64,000 nucleotides of DNA from a virus: IMG/VR virus record IMGVR_UViG_3300035145_003920, positions 1-64,000 of that record; one strand, 5' to 3'. Positions 41,616 through 51,587 of the stretch are shown piece by piece. Numbering within the stretch: position 1 is the first letter of the stretch; every line of letters begins with the position of its first letter. The translations under genes were made by a program, and so were the position numbers. The notes beneath the pieces were generated by a model that worked only from the letters and a program-made list of their open reading frames with translations, did not search any database and had not been told where the DNA came from.

Positions 41616-43220
41616 TTAGATAGTATCTAAACCTTCTACTTGGATTAATCCGTAGAATTCTGGTCTTACCATTTTCTTAGCGTATCTAGTTAACAATCCT
41701 TTTCTTGGAGTGAAAGTATCTGGATCGTATACTAGAGGAGTCATGATTAATGGAATATAAGGAGCAAATACAGCACCACTTTCTAAGAATTGAGATCCTC
41801 TAAATCCTAATAGGATTTGATTTTCCTTCATGTAAGGGTTTTTGTATACCTTAATTTTTCCACCACCCATTGCTCCGATCTTTTGTACACCGAATGCATA
41901 AGATGATTTTTCTACATCGCCATCTACGTCAGCACCGAATCCTGGAATAGCTTCGATAATTGTAGATACTTTTGGAGATAATACCATAAAGTTAGCACCA
42001 CCTCTTAAAGTTTTCTGGTGAATTGCGTTACTTAATTTTTGAACTTTAGTTCCTAAAGTTTGGAACCACTGTCCTTGAGTATTATAGAATCCTAAATCAG
42101 TAGCAAAGTTATTTGCAGAAGACAAATACTTGTTATTGATAGCAGACCATACTTCAGTACCACCAGAAGCGTTTTCAATTAACATATCTAAGATTTCTAA
42201 GTCAATTTCTAATGAAATGTACTCACTTAAGATTGAAGTTAATTCAGCTTCAGCGTCTAAAGCGTGGTAAGCGTTAAGATCTTGAGCGAACTCAGGAGTC
42301 CAAACAGCTTTTAGCTTTCTTGTTTTAGCTACGATAGCAGATGATTTCATCTGTACGTTGATTTCAGGGATTGAAATTGAAGCAGAGTTAGAAGCGTTTA
42401 ACGCGTTGTTTCCGTCTTCAAAATCACCTCTTAAGTTATCAAGTGGTTGTAACTGATAAGTTACATCTACGTCTCCACCGTCAGTAATGTTACCACCATC
42501 AACGATGAATACAATATCTCCATCTACATGCTTAGTGAAAGCAGGAATTGATACTACGCTTGAACCTGATACTAATGAGAATCCTCTTACACCATCTAAG
42601 TCAGCGTTAGGTAATGAAGCAGTTTCTACTGAGAATTTCAAGTATGAACCTGAAACTTCGTAGTCTGAATCATAGTTCATATCTGACCAGTCAGCTGATT
42701 GTGAAGTGTGTGTTACAGCTACTGAACCAGTGTTATTGATTGAGTAACCGAATCTTCCCGCTCCGTAAAGACCACCTGAAGTGTCATTTGAAGCGAATCC
42801 TGATACGTCACCGTACATTGACGAACCTTGAGAGAATGGATCCTTATCTGTTCCGTATTGGAAATCTAGATAGAATACAAGACCTGAAGGTAAGTTCATA
42901 GGTTGTACTGAAACGAATTCTTGAGCAGCAATTTGACCAAATACTTTTCTTACTAGTGGAAGAGCTACTCCAGCCCATTGCTCACCAGCGTTACCTGATC
43001 CAAATACTGACCCACCAATAGAGCTACCTCCACCTGTTTGTGAAGACTCTACTACAAGTTGTTTAGCTTGGTTTTCAAGGATAATTCCCATGTTATTTTT
43101 GGAAGTACCACCTAAACCTTCTAATAAACCTGTTTTTTCCCACTTTTCAGCCAATCTAGCAGCGTCGCTTTGTACTGAGTGATATGGGTTTGCACTTTCT
43201 AATAAAGTTTGTAAACTCAT
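41616..43220 (-). CDS. Major capsid protein (gp23-like)
   Basis: The 534-residue product fits T4-like gp23. The N-terminal prohead part (to about 60) includes LEGLGGTSKNNMGIILENQ, whose Leu-x-Glu is a likely protease cut. Then come IAQEFVSVQPMNLPSGLVFY, KAVWTPEFAQDLNAYHALDA, ELTSILSEYISLEIDLEIL and a C-terminal PLVYDPDTFTPRKGLLTRY. It forms the shell after cleavage by the gp21-like protease. Codons are less AT-extreme than neighbours, consistent with high expression. Confidence 0.97.
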   Translation of the reverse strand: MSLQTLLESANPYHSVQSDAARLAEKWEKTGLLEGLGGTSKNNMGIILENQAKQLVVESSQTGGGSSIGGSVFGSGNAGEQWAGVALPLVRKVFGQIAAQEFVSVQPMNLPSGLVFYLDFQYGTDKDPFSQGSSMYGDVSGFASNDTSGGLYGAGRFGYSINNTGSVAVTHTSQSADWSDMNYDSDYEVSGSYLKFSVETASLPNADLDGVRGFSLVSGSSVVSIPAFTKHVDGDIVFIVDGGNITDGGDVDVTYQLQPLDNLRGDFEDGNNALNASNSASISIPEINVQMKSSAIVAKTRKLKAVWTPEFAQDLNAYHALDAEAELTSILSEYISLEIDLEILDMLIENASGGTEVWSAINNKYLSSANNFATDLGFYNTQGQWFQTLGTKVQKLSNAIHQKTLRGGANFMVLSPKVSTIIEAIPGFGADVDGDVEKSSYAFGVQKIGAMGGGKIKVYKNPYMKENQILLGFRGSQFLESGAVFAPYIPLIMTPLVYDPDTFTPRKGLLTRYAKKMVRPEFYGLIQVEGLDTI

Positions 43221-43248
43221 GATTTAAAAGTTTTAAATAGGGTTAAAA

Positions 43249-44478
43249 TTAATTATTTTTAATTATACCAGCTAATTGTTGCATTCTTCTAAATGCATCA
43301 TTTTCAACAATCGGCTGTTTAGCAACTGGAGCAATTCCTGTTGCTTTTGAAGCGCTACCTTTTACTTCATTAATTGATGGCTTAGCTTTTTTAGCTGTAA
43401 TTCCTTCATTTAATGTTTCAAAAATAACTTTAGCTTCTTTTACTGTAGACGCTTTGTCAAATGCTTTAAGCACTTTAACTTTTTTGTCTTCAGTTAAATT
43501 CTTAGACTTAAAGATTTTGTTAGTATAAAGTAGTTTAGCGTTTAATAAGTTAACTTCGTTAAGTTCCTTTCTAAGTTCCTCAACTTCAGCTAAAGCAGTT
43601 TCAAGCTCATTGCTTTCTTCTACTTTTTCTTCATTAACTTCTTCTTCGTTAATTTCTTCTTCCTTTACTTCCTTTTTCTCTTTGTCTTCGTCTTTTTTCT
43701 CCATCATAGGAGCTGCATCATCTTCAAGGTCGATATCCATTTCCATTTCTGACTCTTCGCCATCCATTTCCATTTCTTCTCCCGCTTCTAATTCACCAGC
43801 TTCTACCATGTCCTTAATTACATCCTCAATAAAGCCTTTTAAATCATCTTCAGACATATCTTCTAAATCAATTTCTTCATCTTCCATTTCACCTTCACCT
43901 TCTTCGTCTTCGCCTTCTTCTTCGTTGGCGTCGTCGTCTTCAGCTTCAGTTACTTCTTCCGATTCCTCAATTTCTTCAGATTCTTCGATTTCTTCTGATT
44001 CAGTTACTTCTTCTGATTCTTTAACTTCTTCTTCTTTAACCTCTTCTACTTCGGAAACTTCTTCCTTAGCTTCTTCGATTTCTTCAGATTCAGTTACTTC
44101 TTCATTTTCCGTTACTTCTTCAGTTTCTTCGATTTTATCTTCGTTGATTTCTTCGTCTTCATTAAGTTCTGCAAGTAATTCATCTAAGTTGACTTCTTCA
44201 TCAACTTCTTCAGATTCATTTACTTCTTCATTTTCATCTACGTTTTCTACTTCTTCAGAAACTTCTTCTTTTTTAACATCGTCTTCTTCGTACTTTTTAC
44301 CGTACTCTTCAACTTTGTCATCTTCTTTGTCCATTTCTTCTAGTTTAGCAGCTAACATATCTTTTAAATGAGGTGTAAATGCTTCTTCTAAAGCAGCTTT
44401 AGCGTTTGCTATGGCAGTTTCTTTAACCGCTTTAGCATCAGCAATTGCTTCTTTAAGCAAATCTCTGTTGTTAGACAT
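43249..44478 (-). CDS. Prohead core scaffold (gp22-like)
   Basis: The 409-residue product is very acidic, with long Glu/Val/Ser repeats (about 60-290) forming a coiled coil, between helical ends. The N-terminal helix is LLKEAIADAKAVKETAIA. The C-terminus ends AFRRMQQLAGIIKNN. Scaffold proteins of this type fill the prohead and are degraded by the protease. The QQLAGII motif recurs in the protein at 58253. It lies between the protease and capsid genes as in T4. Confidence 0.88.
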   Translation of the reverse strand: MSNNRDLLKEAIADAKAVKETAIANAKAALEEAFTPHLKDMLAAKLEEMDKEDDKVEEYGKKYEEDDVKKEEVSEEVENVDENEEVNESEEVDEEVNLDELLAELNEDEEINEDKIEETEEVTENEEVTESEEIEEAKEEVSEVEEVKEEEVKESEEVTESEEIEESEEIEESEEVTEAEDDDANEEEGEDEEGEGEMEDEEIDLEDMSEDDLKGFIEDVIKDMVEAGELEAGEEMEMDGEESEMEMDIDLEDDAAPMMEKKDEDKEKKEVKEEEINEEEVNEEKVEESNELETALAEVEELRKELNEVNLLNAKLLYTNKIFKSKNLTEDKKVKVLKAFDKASTVKEAKVIFETLNEGITAKKAKPSINEVKGSASKATGIAPVAKQPIVENDAFRRMQQLAGIIKNN

Positions 44479-44502
44479 AATCGCAAAATTTAAATTTGTG
44501 AA

Positions 44503-44577
44503 ATACGGTTATTAGGAACCGTAATAGGAAAGTTTTACATTTGTTGACACCATATAAGAGATGGTGTATTACGGTTA
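44503..44577 (-). promoter_or_regulatory. Structured leader of the scaffold gene
   Basis: In the 123-base gap before gene 22, three segments compete. AACCGTAATA (sense, 44568-44577) pairs perfectly over 10 bases with TATTACGGTT (44518-44527). The latter can instead pair over 7 bases with AACCGTA (44503-44511). A 7-bp hairpin ACACCAT/ATGGTGT (44548-44568) lies between. TATACGTATA just upstream (44576-44586) may be the promoter. It looks like a two-state leader, not shown to regulate. Confidence 0.45.
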
Positions 44578-44601
44578 TACGTATATGGGGATTCTATAAA
44601 A

Positions 44602-45207
44602 TTAACAAACAGGACAAAATCCTTTAGAACAAAGAATTTCTCTTACAATGTTGTTAACATTAGTATAATCATAGGTAATAGTTTCTTTTCCTTCATTTAA
44701 TGTTTTCATAAATGAACCTGGATTAGAAGGTGTAGAGACAAAATCCCAACATAATAATTCGAAGTCATCTTGTACTTCCATTACATTACCATTTTGTTCT
44801 AATGAACCCATACCACGAGATGAAACACCTACAGTTACACCTGCTTTAATTATTTCTTTTAAAATATTGCCTGATGGGGTAGGTAAAATTTCTATTTTAC
44901 CCATTACGTTATCTCCATCCCACCAATATTCTGAAATTATATGTGATACGTTTTGTAAATTTATAACTGATGATTCTGGGTGGTCTAATTCTCCAATAGC
45001 ACGTCTTTCTTTAATAATTTGGGAATACTTATCCATTTCACGTTCCCATAAATCTCTGGCATAGTATCTACCATTACCATTTTTTACTTCAGCAGTTGCT
45101 AAAATACCCTCAACAAGCAAATTCCCATTCTCTTTATTAACATTTTCAGTTAATTGAATAGGATTTACCTTAAAGGTATGCGTTTCTATTAGTAATTTCT
45201 TACTCAT
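44602..45207 (-). CDS. Prohead protease (gp21-like)
   Basis: The 201-residue product has the S78-type herpes/T4 protease residues: His76 in IGELDHPE, Ser129/130 in VGVSSRGMGS, and a following DDFEL acidic segment. It cleaves capsid and core proteins after L/I-x-E sites. The C-terminus is odd, ending CSKGFCPVC with three Cys. It overlaps the upstream core-protein gene by 8 bases and precedes the scaffold. Confidence 0.93.
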   Translation of the reverse strand: MSKKLLIETHTFKVNPIQLTENVNKENGNLLVEGILATAEVKNGNGRYYARDLWEREMDKYSQIIKERRAIGELDHPESSVINLQNVSHIISEYWWDGDNVMGKIEILPTPSGNILKEIIKAGVTVGVSSRGMGSLEQNGNVMEVQDDFELLCWDFVSTPSNPGSFMKTLNEGKETITYDYTNVNNIVREILCSKGFCPVC

Positions 45208-46087
45208 TTTCTAATTGTACTTCTTCAGTTTCTACTGAATCAACGATTTCGTCTACGATTTCTTCTCTTTGATATTTTTTACCACACATTTTTTCATACA
45301 TTTTTTCCATCTTGCCTTTTTTCTTTTCTAAAAGCTTAATTTCCTTTTGCATGGCTTTCATTTTTTTCTTATCTATTAATTCAGATAAGTTATCATCTTC
45401 AGAAATCATATTAATGCGTTGCATTTTAGTTTCAATAACTTCGTCTAATTTATTTAACTTAGCTTCTAAAGCTACAATTTGAGCTTGTTTATCGATTTCA
45501 GCTAAATCATTATCTAAAGATTCTTTTTTAGCTTTTTTAGCTTTTTTAGGTTTGTCTTCTTTTTTTTCTTCTTCTTCTTCTTTTACAACTTCTGTTGTAC
45601 CACCCATTAAAGATTCTTTAACTACTTCTTTTAATTTATCTGAGTAGCCACTTTCTTTATGTTTACCGGAAACTTCTTCAGATTTCATAGTTTCAGCTCC
45701 TAAACCTTCAATACCGAACATAGCATTGTTCATATAGTATTGGCCATCTTTAGCTAAATTTTTAGATACCATTTCTCTAATTTCATCTAAAGTTTTATCT
45801 GGGTTTTGTTTTGCTTCAAAATAAATACCGTTTAATACTTCTTGACCAATTTGGTTATCTAAATTTTTAACATCTGAATAGTCAAAGTTGCTTTCTGCTA
45901 CTTCTTCTACTTCTTTAGAAGGTTTTTTCTCTACAGCTTTAGCTTCTTCAGCTAAATACTCAGCAAATTTATTTTCAAAATCTGCCTTTGCTGTAGGTTC
46001 AAGGTTATTAATAGGTTTTAAATCAATGTAATTTTCATTGATTAATCCTTTTTTTACTGATTCAAATAATTGTTCTGAGTTTTTCAT
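45200..46087 (-). CDS. Prohead core-like protein
   Basis: The 295-residue product is highly charged, with Lys/Glu runs (about 165-205) and a long coiled coil (about 205-270, LEAKLNKLDEVIETKMQ). It lies directly before the protease, where T4 carries core proteins 67/68. A scaffold or core role and protease processing are inferred; LINEN and VKESL near its ends may be cut sites. Its start overlaps the upstream gene by 4 bases. Confidence 0.68.
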   Translation of the reverse strand: MKNSEQLFESVKKGLINENYIDLKPINNLEPTAKADFENKFAEYLAEEAKAVEKKPSKEVEEVAESNFDYSDVKNLDNQIGQEVLNGIYFEAKQNPDKTLDEIREMVSKNLAKDGQYYMNNAMFGIEGLGAETMKSEEVSGKHKESGYSDKLKEVVKESLMGGTTEVVKEEEEEKKEDKPKKAKKAKKESLDNDLAEIDKQAQIVALEAKLNKLDEVIETKMQRINMISEDDNLSELIDKKKMKAMQKEIKLLEKKKGKMEKMYEKMCGKKYQREEIVDEIVDSVETEEVQLENE

Positions 46088-46329
46088 TCTCCTGGTTTTA
46101 ATAATGTTTCAATGTCGTCTATATAAGCGTTAATTAAATCTGTTCCTTTAACTACAGCATAACTTTTTGGGTTTTCTCTATAGTATTTTATTGTTTCAAT
46201 TTTAGCTTGACGTATTTCTTTTTTAATATTTTCTAAACGAGACTCTATAGTATCAAATGCCATGATTCTTTCTTCATGGAATTTTTTTACTTGGTCCTCT
46301 TCTTGTTCAATCAATTTATACTTATACAT
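46084..46329 (-). CDS. Small prohead core-like protein (gp68 position)
   Basis: The 81-residue helical product begins MYKYKLIEQEEDQVKKF. KYKLIE resembles the KYKLKE of the next gene up and fits an L-x-E protease site. The rest is a coiled coil (IESRLENIKKEIRQAKIE). Its size and place between portal and protease match T4 gp67/68. The function is inferred from position. Confidence 0.6.
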   Translation of the reverse strand: MYKYKLIEQEEDQVKKFHEERIMAFDTIESRLENIKKEIRQAKIETIKYYRENPKSYAVVKGTDLINAYIDDIETLLKPGE

Positions 46330-46330
46330 A

Positions 46331-47203
46331 TTAAAAATTCTTTACTTCTAAACCACTACCTTTTTGAACATAATTACCATTTTTGTCCTTAGGTACTAAT
46401 TTGTATTTGAATTTTGTAACATAATAATTATCTTTTACTCCATCTGGGCCTGCTTTAGGGCCTGGTCCTAATGTTGCCCCAACATTTTCTTTTAATCCTC
46501 CTGGAGTTTTTAATTTTTTTCCTGATTTAGCATCTGTATCATATCCACAAGTACCTTCAGGTAATTTTTTTTGCTTTTTAGGTAATTTAAAAGCATATTT
46601 AGTTAAATAAGAACCTGCTCCAGCTGATGTAGACATTTCTTCTATTTCTGATTCTTTTACTGGTTTTACTCTATCACTAGGGAATCTTTTAACTGTACTA
46701 CCATCAAATCTAACAAATGTTTTATCTCCTTCTACTTTTTCAACTGAACCTGTACCATACATTTTTCCATCTTTATCATAAACATGTACTAAATCAAGAT
46801 GGTCATTAATTCCCTCAGCCATCCTCATTTGTATTCTATCATAAATTTCTGGGTGTTCTTTTCTAATATGGGTTCTAACTTGGTTTCTTATTTGACGGAT
46901 TTGATCATAAAAATCTCTAAATTTAGGATCATCCTTAGATTTTGAAGCAGTTCTTTTAGCTATGTCTACTAGATCATCTAATTCTTCAAACATTTTATCA
47001 TACCCAGGTAATTGTTCTATTCTCCAACTAACTGCACCTGTGGTATCATCAATTTTATAAATGGTAGATTTAGATGTCCCATCTGGACTATAAGATACTT
47101 GGCCAACTTTAAAAGGTTCCCCTTCTTTACGTTCAAGTTCCTTTGCCGCTGCTTCAGGAGAAGCAGTTTTAGACATTTCTTTAAGTTTATACTTGTACTG
47201 CAT
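46331..47203 (-). CDS. Head-associated hypothetical protein
   Basis: The 290-residue product begins MQYKYKLKEMSK, and near its C-terminus has KFKYKLVPKDKNG, the same KYKL core as in the next gene. The middle holds an SH3-like beta segment (DHLDLVHVYDKDGKMYG, VRFDGSTVKRF). The C-terminal part is Lys/Gly-rich. It overlaps the upstream gene by 17 bases. A capsid-interior or core role is inferred from the neighbourhood. Confidence 0.62.
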   Translation of the reverse strand: MQYKYKLKEMSKTASPEAAAKELERKEGEPFKVGQVSYSPDGTSKSTIYKIDDTTGAVSWRIEQLPGYDKMFEELDDLVDIAKRTASKSKDDPKFRDFYDQIRQIRNQVRTHIRKEHPEIYDRIQMRMAEGINDHLDLVHVYDKDGKMYGTGSVEKVEGDKTFVRFDGSTVKRFPSDRVKPVKESEIEEMSTSAGAGSYLTKYAFKLPKKQKKLPEGTCGYDTDAKSGKKLKTPGGLKENVGATLGPGPKAGPDGVKDNYYVTKFKYKLVPKDKNGNYVQKGSGLEVKNF

Positions 47204-48053
47204 TTGCTACTTTAATTTCTTTTACTAGTTCAAAATATTGTAACAAATCAACTAAATTGTCATTAGAAACTTTAGCTGTTTTATTTAATTCAACTAAATA
47301 TTTAGCTACTTCCTGAATTTTAATTTGTGTAGCTTTATCTTTAACATTTTTATTTACTTCAGTTAGTGTTGATTTTAATTCTACTATTTTAGAATTATAA
47401 AAATCTCTTAATCCTGGAGTTGAGTCTACTGAATTAATAAACTCTTTAAGTACTTGTTTTTGTTCTTTAGATAAATTTTCATATTTAGAATTAAATTTTT
47501 CTAAAAGAACTTTATAAGTAAGTATTCTTAAATCTTTATCATATGTTTGAAATTCTTTAAGAACATCCTCTTTAACTACTTCTTCTTTAACTTCTTGTTT
47601 AGTCAAGTGTTCTAATAAAGTAATTTTATTTTCAATTAATTGATTTGAATCACTAGCTTCATCAGCATTATATCCTTCGATTAAGGTGTATAAAGCAGCT
47701 AATTCTTTATAATTTTTAATTTTAGAACCAAAGAAAACATCTAGGTTATAATGTTTTTTGATTTCATTAATTAAATTATATTTTTGTTTTCTTAAAGAAG
47801 CTCTATTAAATTTTTGAGACGATTCTAATATAGTAGAAATTACAATATTAGCTCTTCCTTCATTTAAAACCTTTGATTTTAAAATTGATTCGTATAACTT
47901 ATACTCACGACCTAAGGAAGTTTTTACGAAGTATTCTTTTAATATACTTATTGCTGGAGAGTCCCCTCCTTTTAAAGTATCGGCAGTAATCTGACGCACT
48001 AAAAGCTCAAAAAGGATACCTGTATTCTTGTACTTGGAGTGTTTTATTTTCAT
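47187..48053 (-). CDS. Head-operon hypothetical protein
   Basis: The 288-residue product is all-helical (KIKHSKYKNTGILFELLVRQ, LNEGRANIVISTILESSQ, then a long Lys/Glu/Leu section). It is directly after the portal gene and has its own late-promoter-like element. The family name is unknown to me. It is common in position to T4-like head operons of marine phages. Confidence 0.65.
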   Translation of the reverse strand: MKIKHSKYKNTGILFELLVRQITADTLKGGDSPAISILKEYFVKTSLGREYKLYESILKSKVLNEGRANIVISTILESSQKFNRASLRKQKYNLINEIKKHYNLDVFFGSKIKNYKELAALYTLIEGYNADEASDSNQLIENKITLLEHLTKQEVKEEVVKEDVLKEFQTYDKDLRILTYKVLLEKFNSKYENLSKEQKQVLKEFINSVDSTPGLRDFYNSKIVELKSTLTEVNKNVKDKATQIKIQEVAKYLVELNKTAKVSNDNLVDLLQYFELVKEIKVANAVQV

Positions 48054-48065
48054 TAAAAAATATAT

Positions 48066-48080
48066 TTATTTATAAATATT
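48066..48080 (-). promoter_or_regulatory. Late-promoter-like element
   Basis: The sense strand reads AATATTTATAAATAA, 13 bases upstream of the ATG at 48053, between the portal and the next head gene. Confidence 0.5.
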
Positions 48081-48089
48081 AGAAAAGAT

Positions 48090-49988
48090 TTATTCCTTTA
48101 ATTGTTTTTCATCAAGGAGTGATGTATCATCTTCATTTTGCTCAAAAACTAACTGTTTTTTATTCATTTTCTTAAACATATCTTTGTTCTTTAAAAATGT
48201 AGTTTGAGCAGTTTCCAATGCTAATCCGCTTTTATTTGTATCTGTTCTACTATCTCTTGAATCATTTTTATCAGTATCTTTCATACGTTTAACACCTAAA
48301 CGATCTTTTCCAAAGTTACTATCTTGTTTATTAATATTTGAAATAGAATCTTTAGGTCTTCCTAAATCAGCGTCTTCATTATATCCTGGGGGTACATTAC
48401 CTGGGTCTGAATACATTCTACCCTTACCATATAATGAAGCTAAATCATGAGGAGTACCATATGATTTACCTGTTGCAACAGGATCATTTCCTTCTGCTTC
48501 AATTTGTGTTAATCTAAATGTTCGTTTAGCATCTTCTCTCATTAAATCTCTCATTTCATCATACTGATCTTCTGATAAATGATAAATGTTATCATAAATC
48601 CAATCAGTAGGCATGATTTTTTGTTCTTTTAATGTTTGAGCTAATTCTGTTTTAGATTTTAATAATTCAATTTTTTCTTGTTCAAATATAATTGATGGTG
48701 TTTGCATTGAAATTTCAAAATTAGTCAATGCTTCATCTCTATACCCTTGAGCATATAAGTGAACTAATGCAATTTTATTAAGCTCGGAAACCATAATACG
48801 TTGTAAACGTTCAATAGTACGAGCAAATCTAATATCTTCAGCGGCTAATGTAGCTTTACCTTCTGTAGTTTCATCATATCCTAAAAATGCTTTAGGAATT
48901 TTAAGTGCTGCAAATAATTTATCTCTTAGATATTCAACATCTTGAATACCATCATAATCTAATCCTTTAGTAGTTTCGATTTTTGTTGTAGTATCATTTC
49001 CACGAACGGGGATGTAGAAATCCTCCATCATGTTTTGCATGTTATATTTCATGTTATACTCACCTGTTTTTTGGTCTAAATAAGGAGTACGTTTCATGTT
49101 TGAAATAGTTTTTTGCATAAATGCATCTATTTCATTTGGAGGAATTGATCCAACATTCATATAAAAAATACGTTTTTCAGGAGCACGAGCAATTCTATGA
49201 ATTAACATTGCATCTTCCATTAACGTATATTGTTTAAATAATTTTCTAGCTGGTTCAATATATGAACGACCATAAGGAAGATAATTAGTATCCCCAATTA
49301 ATCTAAAGTGAGCCATTTCATAATTGTCAAAGAAAATACCATTTTCAGTTTGTGATCTATTGTTAGTAGAATACATTCCCGAACTTGGATTTACTAATCC
49401 ATTAGGATCATATCTAAATCTTACATCAGATGGGTTTTCAGCGTTAAATCCTTCTTCTCTACTAATATGGTAAGCAGTATAAGGTATTACATTATAAACA
49501 CCAAATTTTTCTGCTACTTCTAGTTTTAAGAAAAAATCGCCAAATTTAGACATTTGTCTAACCCATGCCCATAAGTTAAATTCAATATTTAATACATCAT
49601 AAAATAAGTTATAAAGTATTTTTTGAATTGCTTCATTATTAGAACGAATAGATAATATTTCACCCATATCATTCTTTAATGTTGATTCATCAGCTATAAT
49701 ATCTAAAGCAGAGGCAATAATTGCATCTTGATCCATTACATCATATTCTGAATATAATTGGGGTCTTAAATATTGGTAATTAAAATTAAATTGAGCCCCA
49801 TATAATGATGATGGGTTTGTAGAATATAAACGATTATATCTGTCAATTAATGAATTAGTTTGTAATTGTCCATTGGTTTGAATAGCACTACTATCTATTA
49901 CTTTAATTTGGTCTCCACCAACGTTTCTAATAATTACGTCAGTTGAAAATAATCTTCTTAATCTACTAAATAAGCCTGTATCTGCCAT
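48090..49988 (-). CDS. Portal protein (gp20-like)
   Basis: The 632-residue product follows gp20. FNFNYQYLRPQLYSEYDVMD is followed by QDAIIASALDIIADESTL and ILSIRSNNEAIQKILYNLF. The crown and wing region has EDAMLIHRIARAPEKRIFYM, and the clip region has YDGIQDVEYLRDKLFAALK. It forms the dodecameric DNA gate and starts prohead assembly. It is 27 bases after the terminase gene. Confidence 0.96.
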   Translation of the reverse strand: MADTGLFSRLRRLFSTDVIIRNVGGDQIKVIDSSAIQTNGQLQTNSLIDRYNRLYSTNPSSLYGAQFNFNYQYLRPQLYSEYDVMDQDAIIASALDIIADESTLKNDMGEILSIRSNNEAIQKILYNLFYDVLNIEFNLWAWVRQMSKFGDFFLKLEVAEKFGVYNVIPYTAYHISREEGFNAENPSDVRFRYDPNGLVNPSSGMYSTNNRSQTENGIFFDNYEMAHFRLIGDTNYLPYGRSYIEPARKLFKQYTLMEDAMLIHRIARAPEKRIFYMNVGSIPPNEIDAFMQKTISNMKRTPYLDQKTGEYNMKYNMQNMMEDFYIPVRGNDTTTKIETTKGLDYDGIQDVEYLRDKLFAALKIPKAFLGYDETTEGKATLAAEDIRFARTIERLQRIMVSELNKIALVHLYAQGYRDEALTNFEISMQTPSIIFEQEKIELLKSKTELAQTLKEQKIMPTDWIYDNIYHLSEDQYDEMRDLMREDAKRTFRLTQIEAEGNDPVATGKSYGTPHDLASLYGKGRMYSDPGNVPPGYNEDADLGRPKDSISNINKQDSNFGKDRLGVKRMKDTDKNDSRDSRTDTNKSGLALETAQTTFLKNKDMFKKMNKKQLVFEQNEDDTSLLDEKQLKE

Positions 49989-50000
49989 AGTATATAGTTA

Positions 50001-50014
50001 TTGTTATAAATATT
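50001..50014 (-). promoter_or_regulatory. Late-promoter-like element before the portal gene
   Basis: The sense strand reads AATATTTATAACAA, 13 bases upstream of the portal ATG at 49988. Confidence 0.5.
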
Positions 50015-50015
50015 A

Positions 50016-51587
50016 CTATAAAAGCCAAGTAATATCTTCTTTATTTCCGTTTTGTGTATCAATATGATAGGGATTATCATTTCCACTAGAGAAATAACCA
50101 CCTTGATACGCTGTTCTATTTACTTTTATATTATTTAAAGCATTTCTTGTAGCATCTAAACCACGTTGTCTTAACTTTAAAGCTGTATCCCTAATATACA
50201 TTGCAATACCAAAAGACATAACTAAATCATCGTTATATCCTGATTGTGCTTCTGCTCTTCCATTACGCCAAATAAATACTTTCATTTCCTCTATCAATCT
50301 TTTGGATTGAATTGTTACTCCTTTATCACTAATGTATTCTTGAAATTTACCTACTACCATAGGTCTAGTCCTAGAAGACATTGTAAAACCAGCTACCATT
50401 TTGGAGTGGTCTTGATACTTATCAAAATACGAATCAGCATTTGGGGAGTCACTCCTTTGTGAATAGTAGAGATTAGGATATTGTCTGTCAATAGCAACTT
50501 GTATAGTTGCCCAACCAATATTAGCATTTTCTATTACTAACATTGCTTCATTATATTCAGTAGCTAAGCCAACTAATAAATGCCCATAATCTTTAGTACC
50601 AATTTGACCTTTATATTCCGCTACTTGTACATTATTAGCAACATCAATTACATGGCATGCTGAATAGTCTTTTCCGTCTCCTCTTGAAACATCCGCTACT
50701 ACAATATAATCTCTAGTATAATCAGGTGATTCCCAAACCCATAAATTTTGATCAGCTCCTCGTTTTTCTAATGGTTCTTTAATATAAGATTTTTCATAAT
50801 ATTCAATATATTCAGGATAAAATACTATATCACCAGAAGTACTAAAATCACAATCACATTCCTGAGCTGCCATTCTAGGATCACCCAATAATTCATCTTG
50901 CCTATCCCTCCATGCTTGGTCTCGTTCTGGGTGAACATACCAAGGTAATTTAATAGGTAAAAATTCATTTTCTGCTGCTTCTGCTCTTGCCCATGTTTGA
51001 TGAAACCAATTACCAGTACCATAAGGAGTAGATAATGCAATACACCCCCCACCAGTTGCTAATGTTTGTTGGGCTGAGGCCCAAATCTCTCCAATATTAT
51101 CAATAAAAGCTGCCTCATCAATTAATAGTAAAGATACTGCTTCTGATCTACCTGCATCTGAACTTGCTGAAGTGGCTTTAATTTGGGATCCATTTCTTAA
51201 TCTTAAAGTTAATTTGTTATTTTCGTCTGCATCTACTTTTAACCATGAAGGTAAATTTTCATACATAAATTTTACCTTTGTAACCATGTTTTTTGCTGTT
51301 TCTTGTTTTGTAGCAATACAAAGAATGTTTTTATCCTTAGCAAATAACATTAACCATAAAGAATAACCAGCAGTTAAAGTAGAAATACCTAACTGTCTAG
51401 ATTTTAAGATAATCGAATAGGGATTATCTCTCATTAATGTTAATACTTTTTCTTGGAATGGATAAAGATTAAATTGAATACGTCCTCTTTGTGGGTGTTG
51501 GATATAACAATATTTACGCATAAAGTGAACTGGGTCTTTAGCGCATCTAAGATATTCCTGACGTATTACTTTTTTTATTTCGGACAT
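50016..51587 (-). CDS. Large terminase subunit (gp17-like)
   Basis: The 523-residue product has the packaging ATPase: Walker A variant KSRQLGIST (62-70), Walker B LLLIDEAAF (153-161) and the coupling motif CIALSTPYGTGNW. The RNase H-like nuclease has VVADVSRGDGKDYSA, LVIENANIG and NDDLVMSFGIAMY as its three acidic motifs. It packages DNA through the portal. It starts after a membrane-protein gene with no gap. No small subunit was identified in the window. Confidence 0.97.
   Translation of the reverse strand: MSEIKKVIRQEYLRCAKDPVHFMRKYCYIQHPQRGRIQFNLYPFQEKVLTLMRDNPYSIILKSRQLGISTLTAGYSLWLMLFAKDKNILCIATKQETAKNMVTKVKFMYENLPSWLKVDADENNKLTLRLRNGSQIKATSASSDAGRSEAVSLLLIDEAAFIDNIGEIWASAQQTLATGGGCIALSTPYGTGNWFHQTWARAEAAENEFLPIKLPWYVHPERDQAWRDRQDELLGDPRMAAQECDCDFSTSGDIVFYPEYIEYYEKSYIKEPLEKRGADQNLWVWESPDYTRDYIVVADVSRGDGKDYSACHVIDVANNVQVAEYKGQIGTKDYGHLLVGLATEYNEAMLVIENANIGWATIQVAIDRQYPNLYYSQRSDSPNADSYFDKYQDHSKMVAGFTMSSRTRPMVVGKFQEYISDKGVTIQSKRLIEEMKVFIWRNGRAEAQSGYNDDLVMSFGIAMYIRDTALKLRQRGLDATRNALNNIKVNRTAYQGGYFSSGNDNPYHIDTQNGNKEDITWLL

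Noticed and set aside
43610-44371. Ser-rich 253-residue frame on the plus strand
   Set aside because: It is the mirror of the Glu-rich scaffold gene (GAA/GAG read backwards gives TTC/CTC and Ser codons). The scaffold frame has the right position and T4 order.
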